Shown here: piece by piece, positions 1-11,251 of the stretch
How positions within the stretch are numbered: the stretch's first letter is position 1
Layout of the letters: each line of letters starts with the position of its first letter
Assembly (NCBI RefSeq): GCF_003286085.1
Contig: NW_020825289.1
Coordinates: forward strand, 8,494,001 to 8,558,000
DNA: 64,000 nucleotides
Direction: 5' to 3'
DNA from: Drosophila persimilis
Taxonomy: Eukaryota > Arthropoda > Insecta > Diptera > Drosophilidae
Notes under the pieces: model-generated
What the model was told of the DNA's origin: nothing
Seen by the model: only the letters and a program-made list of their open reading frames with translations
Databases searched by the model: none
Made by a program: the position numbers and the translations under genes

Positions 1-337
1 GTTAAATTAGATTACTCTATAACACATACATATATAACTTTTTTCGAAAACATTACAGCGTTTTATTCTTTAAGCAAGGACATAATGTACAGGATAAATC
101 CTGATGGGCGCCAAAGATCAGCATAGTGATGTAAGTACACACTTTTGAGACAAATAATTTAATAAATACTTTAAAATATACAATCACTATTACGTACATA
201 TGTCTATAGTAAATAAGCAAGCAGCATATCCGCCCCGCTATACTTCTCGTATATTAAAATATACATACATATATCCTGCATGAGACGTGCTCTTATGCCA
301 GAGGCGCATTTCCATATAACCCACATCCACTTAGTCT

Positions 338-1422
338 CTAAAATGGCACAGCCTGCTCGACTAGCTTATAGCCCTGCCCAGAGTAACTGCGTGGCGGGTA
401 CACCACGAACAGACTCAGCTGCAGCATGGACAAGAGGCAGCCGAGAAAGTTGGGTATCTAAAGTAAAGTAGATGTTTGCCGTTAATAATATATGTCTGGG
501 GAATCATGCGAAAATAGGTACCTGGATAAACGAGTCCGATATGAGAATGCCGTAGATTAGCCACTGCAGGCTGACCAAGAAGGATGTGGCTATAAGGGGC
601 AGTGGTAGGCTCTCAGAGTTTTTCGCCCGAATGACGTGCAGCAGAGTAGCCAGGGGGGCAGCAAAGAAACACACGGTGACAATACAGCAGAAAATTCCTG
701 AAAAAGAAAAATTTTATTTTATTAATGTAATCATAGGTTCGGATACCTTTTATACCTGTAATGCGTATCATTTCGTCGCGCTGGTCTGCCAGTCGATTGG
801 TATATACGACGACCGCAATCAGTACGGAAAGAACGAATGCAAATTGCCTAACGAAGGCACGTTTGTTCACAGTGAAGACATAGTAGATCAGCGTGTATAT
901 CAGAAAGAGTGTTGATCCAATTATGTTGACCAAAACAATGCTCTGCTCTTCGGTTAGAACGCCGTAACGCAGCCAAAAGCTACAGCTGTTAAAACAAATG
1001 GCATTTATTTAAATTGTTAAAGGCGTGAAAGCGTTCATCAGGTGCATCCAACCCTGCGACGCAACAGTAGACAATGTATCTCTTGACGTGTTCCACGAAC
1101 ACAATCAACTCTTGCCCTACAACGACAACCGCAACCAATTCAAATTTATCATAGGATGTCGAGCCATGTGGCCGGCAATGGCAACGTCGACAGTTTATAC
1201 TTACGATAAGAAGCCGCAAATGAATGGAACTCCGGAAGAGTCGCCAGTGCTCTTCTTCTGTATGTACTTGCGGCATATCATGCTACATGAAAACAAATCG
1301 TTAGTTCTAATTGCTTCAAAAACATATACATAAATTGGAAATACTTACGCGCCGGACAGAAACTGAAATACGGTGCTGATCACCGCCGTTGTGGACAGCA
1401 GCTCATAGGCCACCGCCGACAT
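338..1422 (-). CDS. slv: slv (saliva), SWEET-family sugar transporter, 5 coding exons
   Basis: SWEET-family transporters are seven-helix membrane proteins that move sugars by facilitated diffusion. CDS read as complement(join(338..457,522..697,756..985,1205..1282,1349..1422)), 678 nt, 225 aa plus stop. Every intron has GT..AG ends and phases agree. The protein starts [20 protein letters not shown], carries two MtN3/saliva triple-helix units (first about residues 5-90, second about 125-205, with [20 protein letters not shown] in the second) and ends KLVEQAVPF. Sequence and length match my memory of D. melanogaster slv (about 226 aa). The first Met is the only one that fits the family N-terminus. 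Nothing looks damaged. A DRE motif lies about 145 bp upstream. Identification is from recalled family sequence, not from a search. Confidence 0.93.
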
Positions 1423-1564
1423 AGTTCTCTTTCTGTTTTTTGCTAGTTATATATTCAAGCTTAACTATTTAAGATAATAATTTACGCGTATGCACAACGT
1501 CAACAAAAAATTAAACAGCTGCAGCTGAGATGGAATATAACATATCGCATCGAAATCATCGATA

Positions 1565-1572
1565 TATCGATA
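1565..1572. promoter_or_regulatory. DRE (TATCGATA) upstream of slv
   Basis: An exact palindromic TATCGATA sits inside a longer ATCGATATATCGATAG stretch, about 143 bp upstream of the slv start codon. This is the DREF/BEAF-32 recognition sequence, common at promoters of broadly expressed Drosophila genes. Tandem CAGCTG E-boxes lie at about 1516-1527, between it and the gene. Assignment to slv rests on distance only. Confidence 0.55.
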
Positions 1573-1859
1573 GTCGTTTTGTGCATGGCACAATTAAAAC
1601 AGGTAGGGAGAATTTTTGATCTACCATTTAATGTACCGTCCGTTAAATAATATATTCTATTGATACTAAATTCTAAATATGTTGCATTGTATAATTTATA
1701 TTATATTTAATCAGGTGCAAGCAAATGACAGAAATATATATTTTAACCGACCCCCACCACCCCCCTCATCAAGTTCTTAACAAATTTTAGTTTAAAAATG
1801 CACATTCCCATGCCCGCTTATTCTAAGACATACGACACAATCAATCCTCCGGAATACAT

Positions 1860-2741
1860 TCAAGTGTACATTCGATCAGCCCATTCTGTCATATTCTTGG
1901 GAATATGGACAATGTCGTCAAAATAGCTGGAAAGTTCATTGACATTTACATTATCCGAAGAGCCATTTCCGCTATTTAGATTTTGGCACTCTTGAGTCAG
2001 TTCATTAAAATTGTAGGGATTACTGGAAACGGTTCTCCCATTGCATATCAAATCGCTGTTCACCCAGTTTTCCGGGCCATCCATTTCCGCCAGGTTACTC
2101 TGGGCCCAGTCAAATCCCTCAGCCTTCGGTGTATTTTCCACATTGTGCAATAACGAATTCTTGAGCGCCCAAACCGAATCATTAGATTGAAGGACAGGTA
2201 CAGGAAAGGATGGATGCCGCTGGAAAGAATTGCCTTGAGGAAATTCATGTGAGTTAATCTTCAGTTTGTCCAGCTCGACCGAAAGATCAACCCGGCCAGA
2301 TATAGCTGCTTCAGGACCATGCTCCTTCTTTTGCTGCAGATAGTGGTTATTGCTCGCTACCAACCCGAGATTGATTATATTTTCGCACTCTTGAAACAGG
2401 ACTTTGAAATCGTACGAATGTCTCGAATCAGCTGTCCTCTCGGTTGACCCATAGTATTCCGCCCAGTTTTCGGAGCATTCCATTGCCGTCTGGTTTCTAT
2501 GGACCCACTCATATTCCCCAGCATTCGATGTGTTATCCACATATTGCAATGAGGAATGTCTTAGCATACCGACTGCCGAATTGTTAGCAAGGCCAGAAGT
2601 TGCTGGCGTGATGGGTGCTGTCTTCGTCCTGTACCACTCTCCTAATGGATGTCCTTGAATGTGCAAGTTGGCGTGTTCGTGTGACGATGACTTCAACGCT
2701 TCATCCGTTGAGTAAATTTTAAGTTTTTCAGCCTCGGACAA
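1860..2741 (-). CDS. Uncharacterised protein with internal tandem duplication; C-tail resembles OSER1-like proteins
   Basis: Open frame of 293 codons between slv and Mdr49. The codon at 2741 is TTG, not ATG. The first in-frame ATG is at 2567 (codon 59), and the frame is closed by a TGA a short way upstream of 2741, so either an upstream coding exon is spliced in or translation starts at 2567. The protein is acidic, polar, without membrane segments or a known catalytic motif. Residues 59-125 and 192-258 align without gaps at an offset of 133, sharing VDNT/VENT, EYEW/GFDW, ENW and QEC, so this is an old internal duplication. The last 20 residues (FDDIVHIPKNMTEWADRMYT) recall the conserved tail of OSER1 (oxidative-stress-responsive) proteins. 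That is memory-based and tentative. Codon use looks coding and there are no competing long frames. Confidence 0.6.
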   Translation of the reverse strand: MSEAEKLKIYSTDEALKSSSHEHANLHIQGHPLGEWYRTKTAPITPATSGLANNSAVGMLRHSSLQYVDNTSNAGEYEWVHRNQTAMECSENWAEYYGSTERTADSRHSYDFKVLFQECENIINLGLVASNNHYLQQKKEHGPEAAISGRVDLSVELDKLKINSHEFPQGNSFQRHPSFPVPVLQSNDSVWALKNSLLHNVENTPKAEGFDWAQSNLAEMDGPENWVNSDLICNGRTVSSNPYNFNELTQECQNLNSGNGSSDNVNVNELSSYFDDIVHIPKNMTEWADRMYT

Positions 2742-2957
2742 ATTATTAATGTGTAGTGTAGAAGCCCAGATGTGTTTTCAGTGAGAGATACACAAATTCA
2801 AGGGCCTACTAGCACGGTAAAGCTAACTTCAAGTATGACTGAAAAAGGTCCGTCAAAGGAACATCCCATTTCGTGTATGGGATAACAACAACAATGTAAT
2901 TTTAACCTAACCCTTGGCATCCACAAGGCCTGAAAGTCTATTTCGTAGCTTTTCTGT

Positions 2958-2967
2958 TTATTTATTC
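2958..2967 (-). terminator. Mdr49 polyadenylation signals
   Basis: On the minus strand this reads as two overlapping AATAAA hexamers, about 65-70 bp downstream of the Mdr49 stop codon. They are the likely 3' end signals of that gene. Confidence 0.5.
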
Positions 2968-3028
2968 TATTCGTATCTAATTTCCTATTACTCTAATTTA
3001 CACACTAAATAATGCCGATGGGTGTGTT

Positions 3029-6000
3029 TTATCCCGCCACCTGCTGCATCAGGTAGAGATTGGCGTATATGCGATTTAGAGCCATCAGCTCTTCATGCGT
3101 ACCATGCTCAACGACCACACCTCTCTTGAGGACGCAGATCAGGTCCGCGTTCCGTACTGTGGTTAGGCGGTGGGCAATCGTGAGACAGGTACGTCCAGAA
3201 CGAGCCTCGTCCAGGGCCTGCTGAACAACCTTCTCGCTCTCCAGATCCAGAGCAGATGTGGCCTCGTCAAGTATCAGAATCTTGGGATTTCTCACCAGAG
3301 CCCGGGCAATGGCAATGCGCTGCTTCTGGCCTCCAGAGAGCTGCGACGACTTGCCAAGGCGCGTCTCGTAGCCCTGCGGCAAAGAGCTGACAAAGTTGTG
3401 GATGTTGGACTTTTTGGCCGCTTCGATGATCTCCTGCATGGAGACCTCGTCCCGGAAGTTGTTCCCGTACGCAATGTTCTCGGCAATAGTGCGGTCGAAG
3501 AGCACGGGTTCCTGCGAGACCAGCCCCAGCTTGGAGCGCAGCGTGTCCAGAGGGAAGTCTGTGCTCGGCACTCCACTGAGATTCACCGATCCGGAGACGG
3601 GGTCATAATAGCGGAGCAGCAGCTGCACGCAGGTCGATTTGCCAGAACCTGACGGACCTACAAGAGCCACAGTCGTCGACTTCTTGATGGAAAGATTCAG
3701 GTTCTGCAGTATGGGAGTCCCCTTCCGGGTCGGATACTCAAAGCCCACGTTCTCGTACACAATGTCGCCCTCAGATTTCTAGAATAATAACAAAACCAGA
3801 TGTCAGAACCCATGAAAAAGGTAATGGGTCGGAAGGAACTCACCTCCACGGTGTTGTAGGGATTCTCTGGCGGATTGGGTTGAGTGGAGTTGCTCTTAAA
3901 CAGCTCCATGAGGCGGCCAGCGGAAAGGATGGCATCGTTCACGTTCGGGGCATAGGCCAACGCCTGGCCCAGCATCCAAGAACCGAAGATCAGGGCTTCC
4001 GCCACCTTGATAATGTCCTCATAATTGATAGCCTCATCGGCCACGAGCAGTCCACCATAGTACATGGATAAGCCATAGGCCAGGAAGGGAGCCGCCTGTC
4101 CCAGGGCAAAGACCACGCCACGGAAACGAACCTTGCGACGACAGGCAACATCCACGTTGTCGATCTGTTGGACGTAGGTTTCCAGGATGCGACGCTCCAG
4201 GTTCAGTCCGTTCACAGTCCGAATGTTGGTTATCGCCTCCACAGCCACCTGCGAAGCCTCCTCGACGGCCGCCTTGGCTGACTGGGCGCTCTTCATGATG
4301 AAGCGACCTTCCAGGTACACCGACAGGCAGACAAGCGGCAGGGTGGCCAGCGTGAGAAGCGTCTGTTGCCAAGAGAAGACAAAACCTACGACCATGCCGA
4401 TGCCCAAAGTGGAGACGGCTTGCAGCATGACTCCAACGCGAGCACCGGTAGCCTGTAACCACGTGAGGATTGGGAGGATTAGCAGGATTCGCCAGACACA
4501 CCACGTACTCTGCTAACTTACCCCCTGTACGTTGGAGCAGTCACTGGCCAGGCGGGAGCACAACGCACCCACCGAGTTCCGCTCATCGTCGAAGTAGGCA
4601 ATGTCCTGGGACACAATTGTGCCGAAAGCCATGTTCCGCAGCCTGGTAGTCATCTTCACGCCCGCCGTAGTAAACATGTAGGTCTGTAGCATGGTCCCCA
4701 GTCCAGCCAGCACGCCGATCCCGATGAAGATGCACGATATGTTGATGACCTCGGCACGTACCACGTCGTCGTCTCCGTTGGCGAGCACCCCGAAGAAGTC
4801 ACCGAAGAAAAGGCCCCACAGCGGGAAGGTTGCTCCATGCAAAACCGAGGCAATGCACCCGACCACAATGAAGCGCCACTCGGGGGCATTCAGCCTCATC
4901 AGCTGCGTGAAGGAAAACTTGGGAGCCTCCGGCTTCTGCTTCTTGCTGCGACGCTGCGAGCGACCTGCAAAATGGAAAGACGGTTGATGGTTATCCTTTG
5001 GGCTCCCGCATCACTAGCTCGTTAACTTACGTTTGCGACGGGTGCTGGCGCGGCTGAATCCACTTTCCCTGCTGGTCCCCGCTTCCAGTTCTGGCTCATC
5101 ATCATCGGTTTCGTCATCCTCCTCCTCTTCGGAGAGGTTCTGTGCCTTTTGGAGCGCTCTATCTCCGGTCTCCTCCTGTTCCGTGGTCTCCTTCCGCCGG
5201 GTAATGTTCACCAACTCGCAGTACAGGCCACGTTGCTGCATGAGCTCCTCATGGGTGCCCTGCTCCGCCACCACTCCGTTCTTAACGAACACGATCTTAT
5301 CGGCATTCGTGATGGTCGACAGGCGATGGGCCACCACCAGAGTTGTGGGTCCTTGGCTAGCCAGCTCCAGGGCGCTCTGCACCCGTTTCTCTGATGTGGG
5401 ATCCAGGGCGGACGTTGCCTCGTCCAGGAGCAGGATCTGCGGCTTCCGCACCAGCGCTCGGGCAATAGCGATGCGTTGCTTCTGCCCGCCCGAAATCTGG
5501 GCGCCCTTCTCGCCCACATGGGTGTCGTAACCCTTGGGCAGTTTGCTGATGAAATCGTGACAGTTGGCGGCACGTGCCGCCCGCTCTATGTCCGCCTGTG
5601 TGGCTTCCGGGTGGGAATAGCGGATGTTCTCGCCGATGGTGGTGGCAAACAGAACCGGTTCCTGGCCAACGATGCCGATCTGCGAGCGCAGCCAGCCAAC
5701 ATTCAAAGAGCGCAGATCCCGTCCATCCAGTTTGACGCTCCCCTGCTCGGGGTCGTAGAACCGCTGCATCAGCTGGATCATCGTGCTCTTGCCGCAGCCC
5801 GATGCACCGACGAAGGCCACCGTCTGGCCCGGCTCCACGTCCACGGTCAGGCCCTTGAGGATTTCGACATCTGGTCGGGCGGGATAGCGGAAGTGAATGT
5901 TCTCGAAGCGGATGCGTCCCGTGATGCTGTCTGGCTTAGCCCCCATCTCGACCATGGGATCGATCTGGGACTGGCGATCGATGATTCTGAATAGGTTTTG

Positions 6001-7335
6001 TCCAGCGGCAGTGGCCACTGCCATCGAGTCGACGTGGGGCGAGGCGAAACCGAGATTCTGTGCTCCCATAATGACAGCAAACAGGACGATGACAAGGACC
6101 GCAGGTGTGTACTGGCGGTCCTCGAGGTTGCGATCCTCCAGAATGAGCTTCGATCCGTACCAAACGGCCAGGGCTATGCAAAGGTAGATAATCAGCCAGG
6201 TGACAGCACCGCCCAGGCCCGTGTAGAGACCCTTCTTGCGGCCTGTGGCCTCGGCGGGGATCAGTAGCTTGCCAAAACGATCCTTCTCCTTCTTTTGCCC
6301 GCTAAAGGCGAACACGGTGCGAATTCCGCTGAACACCTCCTCGGCCACATTGCTGGCGTTCGAGTAGGCCTTGAGCTCTTTTTCGGCTAGGGTGCCCTGC
6401 ATCTTGCCCACCACTGTGCCGGCGATGATGATCAAGGGACAGCACCCGACAATCACCAGTGTGAGGCCCCAGCCGTAGAAGAACGAAGCAACAATGCCGA
6501 CGACGAATGTCATGAACAGAAAGGTGACTATCACCACCTTCTCGCCGATTCCCTCCTTTAGCTTGTCCAGATCCCTGCAGAACAGTCAGTCAGCGGTCAG
6601 CTTGGCTGGGATCAACTTCATTCGGATGCGATTCAACTTACTCTGTCATCTTGCTGGCGAAGTTGGTACCGGAGGTGGTGTCGTACCACGTAATGTCCTG
6701 CCGCAGCATGGCCTCCAGGAACACCTTGCGGATGCGAACGATCTGGTTTAGCGCCACCCGGTTGGCAATGTCAACGGCTAGGGTGATGAGCACGAACATG
6801 GCGACCGATCCCACAAGACTTCCTACACCGAAGGCGATGGAGTCATCGATGATGGCCTGCTGATTCTCCTCCTTGCTGGCGTTCGTTCTGCAATAGATTT
6901 AAGCTAAATTGGGACTACTCCTGGGGACGGACTTTTCTCGGGACTTACAGTCGCTTTCCGCCTCCGAACATTGCCAGCGCGAATGTGGGCGAGGAGGTGC
7001 CCACTCTCACTGTGCGGTCAACGAGCAGGGACGTGAACTCTCCGTAGATGATCATGAAGAAGGGAATGAATGCTGATGCGACGGCAGCCACCACGATGCT
7101 GAACCCGATCAGCACTCGCTCGAACCTGGTGGAGTATCTGAACTGCAGATTGGAGGAGAACAAGCTCGATATTGAACGATATTCCATTTGCATGCTGATT
7201 GCATTCGGGGGCTCTCACCATATCCAGGTAGTTGTACTTCTTTTCTGTATTTTGCTGGACAGCTCCATCCTGTGCCAGGAAATCCCCCACTTGGGGCAGC
7301 TGCGATTCCTCCTTTTTCGTTGTTTTGAGATCCAT
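3029..7335 (-). CDS. Mdr49: Mdr49, multidrug resistance P-glycoprotein (ABC-B full transporter), 7 coding exons
   Basis: ATP-driven efflux pump of the plasma membrane. CDS read as complement(join(3029..3778,3844..4452,4522..4964,5031..6574,6642..6887,6949..7142,7219..7335)), 3,903 nt, 1,300 aa; all junctions are GT..AG and in phase. Layout is TMD1-NBD1-TMD2-NBD2. NBD1 has Walker [10 protein letters not shown] (about residue 440), signature ISGGQ, Walker [10 protein letters not shown] and H-loop [11 protein letters not shown]2 has [23 protein letters not shown] and TIAHRLTT. The linker between halves is highly acidic then basic ([14 protein letters not shown], then [12 protein letters not shown]), the usual regulatory linker. 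Length matches D. melanogaster Mdr49 (about 1,300 aa). Mdr49 is preferred over Mdr50 or Mdr65 because the window also holds Psc and Su(z)2, its neighbours at 49E-F. Start chosen because exon 1 opens with ATG at 7335 in good context. All catalytic motifs are intact. Confidence 0.93.
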
Positions 7336-8869
7336 TTTGTTGTTTGGGACTTTTGAAAATCAAACCTGTAAGCAAGGGGATTGGGTCGAGGTTAAACCAG
7401 GCTAACAAACACCTATTTGTTGTTGGTTTGAAACAAGGAATATTTTCTAGGTTGTATTTTAACAATAAAACAATCAGTATTGACTTATGTATTTGGTTCA
7501 GTGACCCACCAATGTATCTCTATGTATACCTCAAAATCTTTTCGAGCTGATTGCTAAACGAGCAATAAATGCCACTGTAAAGTACTATCTTGAAGTCTAA
7601 CTAATTTAAGGTTTATTGCAACAATAATATTCATGGCATTGGCTGGTCATTTCAAAAGGTCTCGGTGGTTAGTCTCCAAGTCTTTTGTAAAAAGGAAATA
7701 TCATGCCAACGACTTTATATGCTCCTCCACTTCGATGACACTTTGAATTTGAAACTGATAAGTTTCATATTGAATATATCCGAAAATAATAGGTATTTAT
7801 TTGAACAGATAACTTTTATTGTTCAATTTTTGAATCTTTTTAAGACGTAGAAATACTTGGATAAGTTTTGTAATTACTTATTTATTTATGTATTAGTTTA
7901 TTTATTCATATTGAATATGCATATTGATATATGCGAAGCACGAGCACAGATCGAACCCGCAAAGTGCAAGCACTGATGAAAAAGTGAGAACCATTTTCCC
8001 AAGTCAATTTAAGGAAATTAGTCTGATTGCGCAAATGAAAAAGCATCCATATATTAATAAATTAACAACAATTGGAAAGTGGGATATTTTCTCGTTCATT
8101 ACGATTCTCAATTGACAATTGTCGATCTCCGCGCACAGCTTTACACTCACCTCTATACTCTAGACTGTATACTCTGGACAGATCTATGTATATATATATG
8201 GGTTCCCCAGATTGCACACACTCCCCAGAGATTTCGTTCCCCAATTTGGACACTTACGCAGCACGTGCCGATTTTTCGGACGGCAATCAACGACGGACTG
8301 ATTGGACGGGACGCGTCGGTTCGTTTCACGTTCTGTATCTTTGGCACGAGTATGGTATGGTATGCTATGGTATTGTATGCTCCGTGACAGACTATCACTT
8401 GGTCAAGTGCAAGAGCAGGGTAGAGTAGAGGCTGGCGTCTGGAGTCAGCGAGCGCGCGATTTGAACTGGACGAGTCCCAGTCAATTGGTTGCGACGACAG
8501 CTCGGTTTCAGATCTCGGGTCGGCATCGGCTTCGGAGACCGCAATAAACACGATCGTATAATTTAATCGGTGCTCCCCCTGGCAACCGCCGTCGCGACGG
8601 ACGCGCTCCAATTGGGGGAGCAATACTCATTCCTGGTTCGGTCCTGACTGGTAAACAGTTTCAAGCCAAACAAAAACAGTTCGACAAGTGATTATAGTCC
8701 CCACATGCAGATTAGGTAGATTAGATAGACTCGGATAGACGACTCTGCTCTGCTCGGCTCGGCTCTCCTCTGCTCTCGGTTCGTTCAGGTCTGGTCTTAT
8801 TGGAGGCATAACCTGTTTGTCTGTTTACCCAACAAATGAAACCCGCTTGCATTCTGCAGAGGAGGCTGG

Positions 8870-8901
8870 GCTGGCTTTGGCTCTGGCTCTGGCTCTGGCT
8901 G
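8870..8901. repeat. (GGCTCT)n short tandem repeat
   Basis: About five imperfect copies of a TGGCTC hexamer. It opens frames on both strands (Leu-Ala or Gln-Ser repeats) that are artefacts. Confidence 0.8.
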
Positions 8902-11003
8902 GGAGTAAGCGCGTATTCCAATTCCATTTGCGTGCATGGATTTCCCCTCTGGGGTCGTTTAAGCAGAACTCGACAGATCGGGGGACTAACCGAGACGAAA
9001 TCTGTATCGCGTGCGAAAACCGTGATTCATCCGTTTCTCAGGTGTTCTGTGAAATACCTGTGGATGCGTACAGGCATTCCCACGTGTGGATCGCGCTTGA
9101 CAGTTCCGATGACAATCACTTGATTTAGTTTGATTATTTCACCATTCCTGACAGCGGTTGAGAGATATTCGAAACTTTTCCAACAAGAATCCTCCATAAA
9201 CAGAACGAAATCTTATCTGTAAATGTAAAAACGTTTATTATACAATCAAACCACAATAAAAAATTATACGTTTGTACCTTTGACAGCAGCAAATAGTATT
9301 CAATTCAGAGATGTATGTACATACGAGTATTATTTGCAAGCCAGATAAACCGAATTGTCGCAATTTAGACAAGGCGAGTCGAATAGATAATTGCTGCAAC
9401 AAGCTGAGATCTAGCCTCGTCTCGTGGTGAAATAGTTGTGTTTTGGTTTGGTTTTATTTCCTTTGGGCGAGGTTATGGTTATGACCGCTGTGATGTTTTC
9501 CGCTTTGACCGAACGAATGAACGAACTTCCGATTCCAAAAAAACATGTGGATGTTTATAGCACAGTGTGGTGGTAGTGGGGGTAAGCACTGGACAAACAG
9601 CCACGTATTGTACCTCATCTGAGAGGAAAGCGCGTCTGTATTTGCCCATCCGATGGGTACTTGTGGTTTTTATTTGTCTTTTTTTTCTACACTCCGGTGT
9701 GACCTGTTGGAGATATCATTCTTATACAAAGCTGCGACCCCTATATTCTAAATTAGCATGCCACGATTCTCAATATATCAAAGGGATCTCAGATAGCAGA
9801 GTTATAAACTCCCGAAAATGCAGTCAATTTCAGGCGATATTCAGGGTCAAGCAACGTGCGTCAACGCTCTATTCTCTATACTCTATATTCAAAGAGGTCA
9901 TAGAGGCAAAAGCTGTTGTCATGTCCCCATGTTATAGTGAAATTGCACAGAAGATGTAAACGAGCTTTCGGAAGCTTTCATCAAGAAATCGTTTCCGCCC
10001 AGCTGACCACTGGGAAGTTCCAAACATACATAGATCAAAGCTTGCCCAAGAATGAATTGCAATTTATAGAAATCTCCAGAGTAATTGTACATTGTACACG
10101 CATACATACATATATGAGCTTTAATTTGCACCGTTTTTTTTTGCAGTGGACGTACACAAAACAAAACAAAGCGTGACGCAGACGCACATTCATTTTCTCT
10201 TTCCCACTCTGCTTCTCTTTTTGACTACATGCATCTCTTCGCCTTAAATAAAATCCCCAATCCGTTTAAAGAAGCCTTTGTTAATAACGAGTATTTATGG
10301 GATGATCATTAGCTGCATTTTGGCGGTATGTTCTGTATATTTTATCGAAGTTCTTCCCCGAAATGTGAAAATTGTTGCGTTTCTAGAGTTTCAACAAAAT
10401 GCTAATTCGATTTCTTTAAAATTTAATATTATAATATATAAGAATAATTGATAATATCTATTCTCTGTTCCTGTTTTTATCAAATTTTTCCGTCATCGCA
10501 CAATTTTTTTAATTATTTGAGACTTTTAACGAAGTTTAACGAAGTAACAGCCGCGAAAATTTAAAATTTTGCTCAGAATGCTAGCGATGATATATTTTCA
10601 AGTGATTTATTTTTAATAATATCGATATTTTTTTGACTATTTTTTAACAGAAGTTTTTATTCAGTTTTTTTTTTTGAGTGGATTTCTTTGCTAGCTATTA
10701 GTGTAATTATTGGTAGATGATTGTGGGATTCTAGAACCAGGCCACGAACCCAAAGAATATGAATGCGAAATTAAATTGCGTAAAGTATGGAATTAGTAAT
10801 CTACTAATGTAGTCCATAGCTAGAAATCTACAGGTGCAGCTATTATCTATCGATATCCACTATATAGACTGATAACGTAATCAATAAATGTTTGTGATTG
10901 CAGACATAATTATGATACAAAAAATATATTTCTGTTTTTTTGGCAGCAATCCAAACGAAATTCATATTCCATGCGATAGGGTTGAAACCTTATACCTTAT
11001 ACC

Positions 11004-11029
11004 TTTTGGGTATCTAAAGATACCCAAAA
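11004..11029. repeat. Perfect inverted repeat, 12-bp arms with 2-bp spacer
   Basis: Left arm TTTTGGGTATCT (11004-11015), spacer AA, right arm AGATACCCAAAA (11018-11029). It lies in AT-rich DNA about 220 bp beyond the stop codon of the leftmost DM9 gene. It could be a hairpin in that gene's 3' UTR or the core of a small transposon relic. Confidence 0.75.
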
Positions 11030-11251
11030 CAGGTATCGCGTGATTCACGACTTGGAACAGAAGCATCAGTCACGTTTTCATCGCTGATTAACTCAAAGGG
11101 TGAATAAATATAATTAGTGAAAGGACATAATAGATAATAAATAAATGTGACAAAGTATATAGTAAGTAAATGTGGGTAGATCCTTTCGTAGAGGTAGGTA
11201 GCTGCTCTCGATTCGTTTCGGTAGTTTCCGTTTTTGGATCAATATCGATGC

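Larger units (their letters stand above)
7336..11250. other. Intergenic: 5' flank of Mdr49 and 3' flank of the DM9 genes
   Basis: No coding gene seen. The stretch nearest Mdr49 (7.4-8.1 kb) is AT-rich. 8.1-8.9 kb is more GC-rich, with CTCGG/GCTCT-rich DNA and a hexamer repeat at 8,870-8,901, and could hold an untranslated first exon of Mdr49, though no donor/acceptor pair can be fixed. Open frames of about 100-130 codons here (for example 9567-9959) overlap on both strands and look like chance. 10.3-11.1 kb is very AT-rich. Confidence 0.5.

Noticed and set aside
3170-6267. Plus-strand frames within Mdr49
   Set aside because: Antisense shadows of Mdr49 coding exons.
7945-7970. GGTTCGA-like T-arm that could mark a tRNA gene
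   Set aside because: No acceptor stem, anticodon arm or D-arm can be folded around it.
8817-9128. Plus-strand frame with an Ala-Leu repeat resembling a signal peptide
   Set aside because: The repeat is the (GGCTCT)n microsatellite. It is equally open in another frame and on the other strand.
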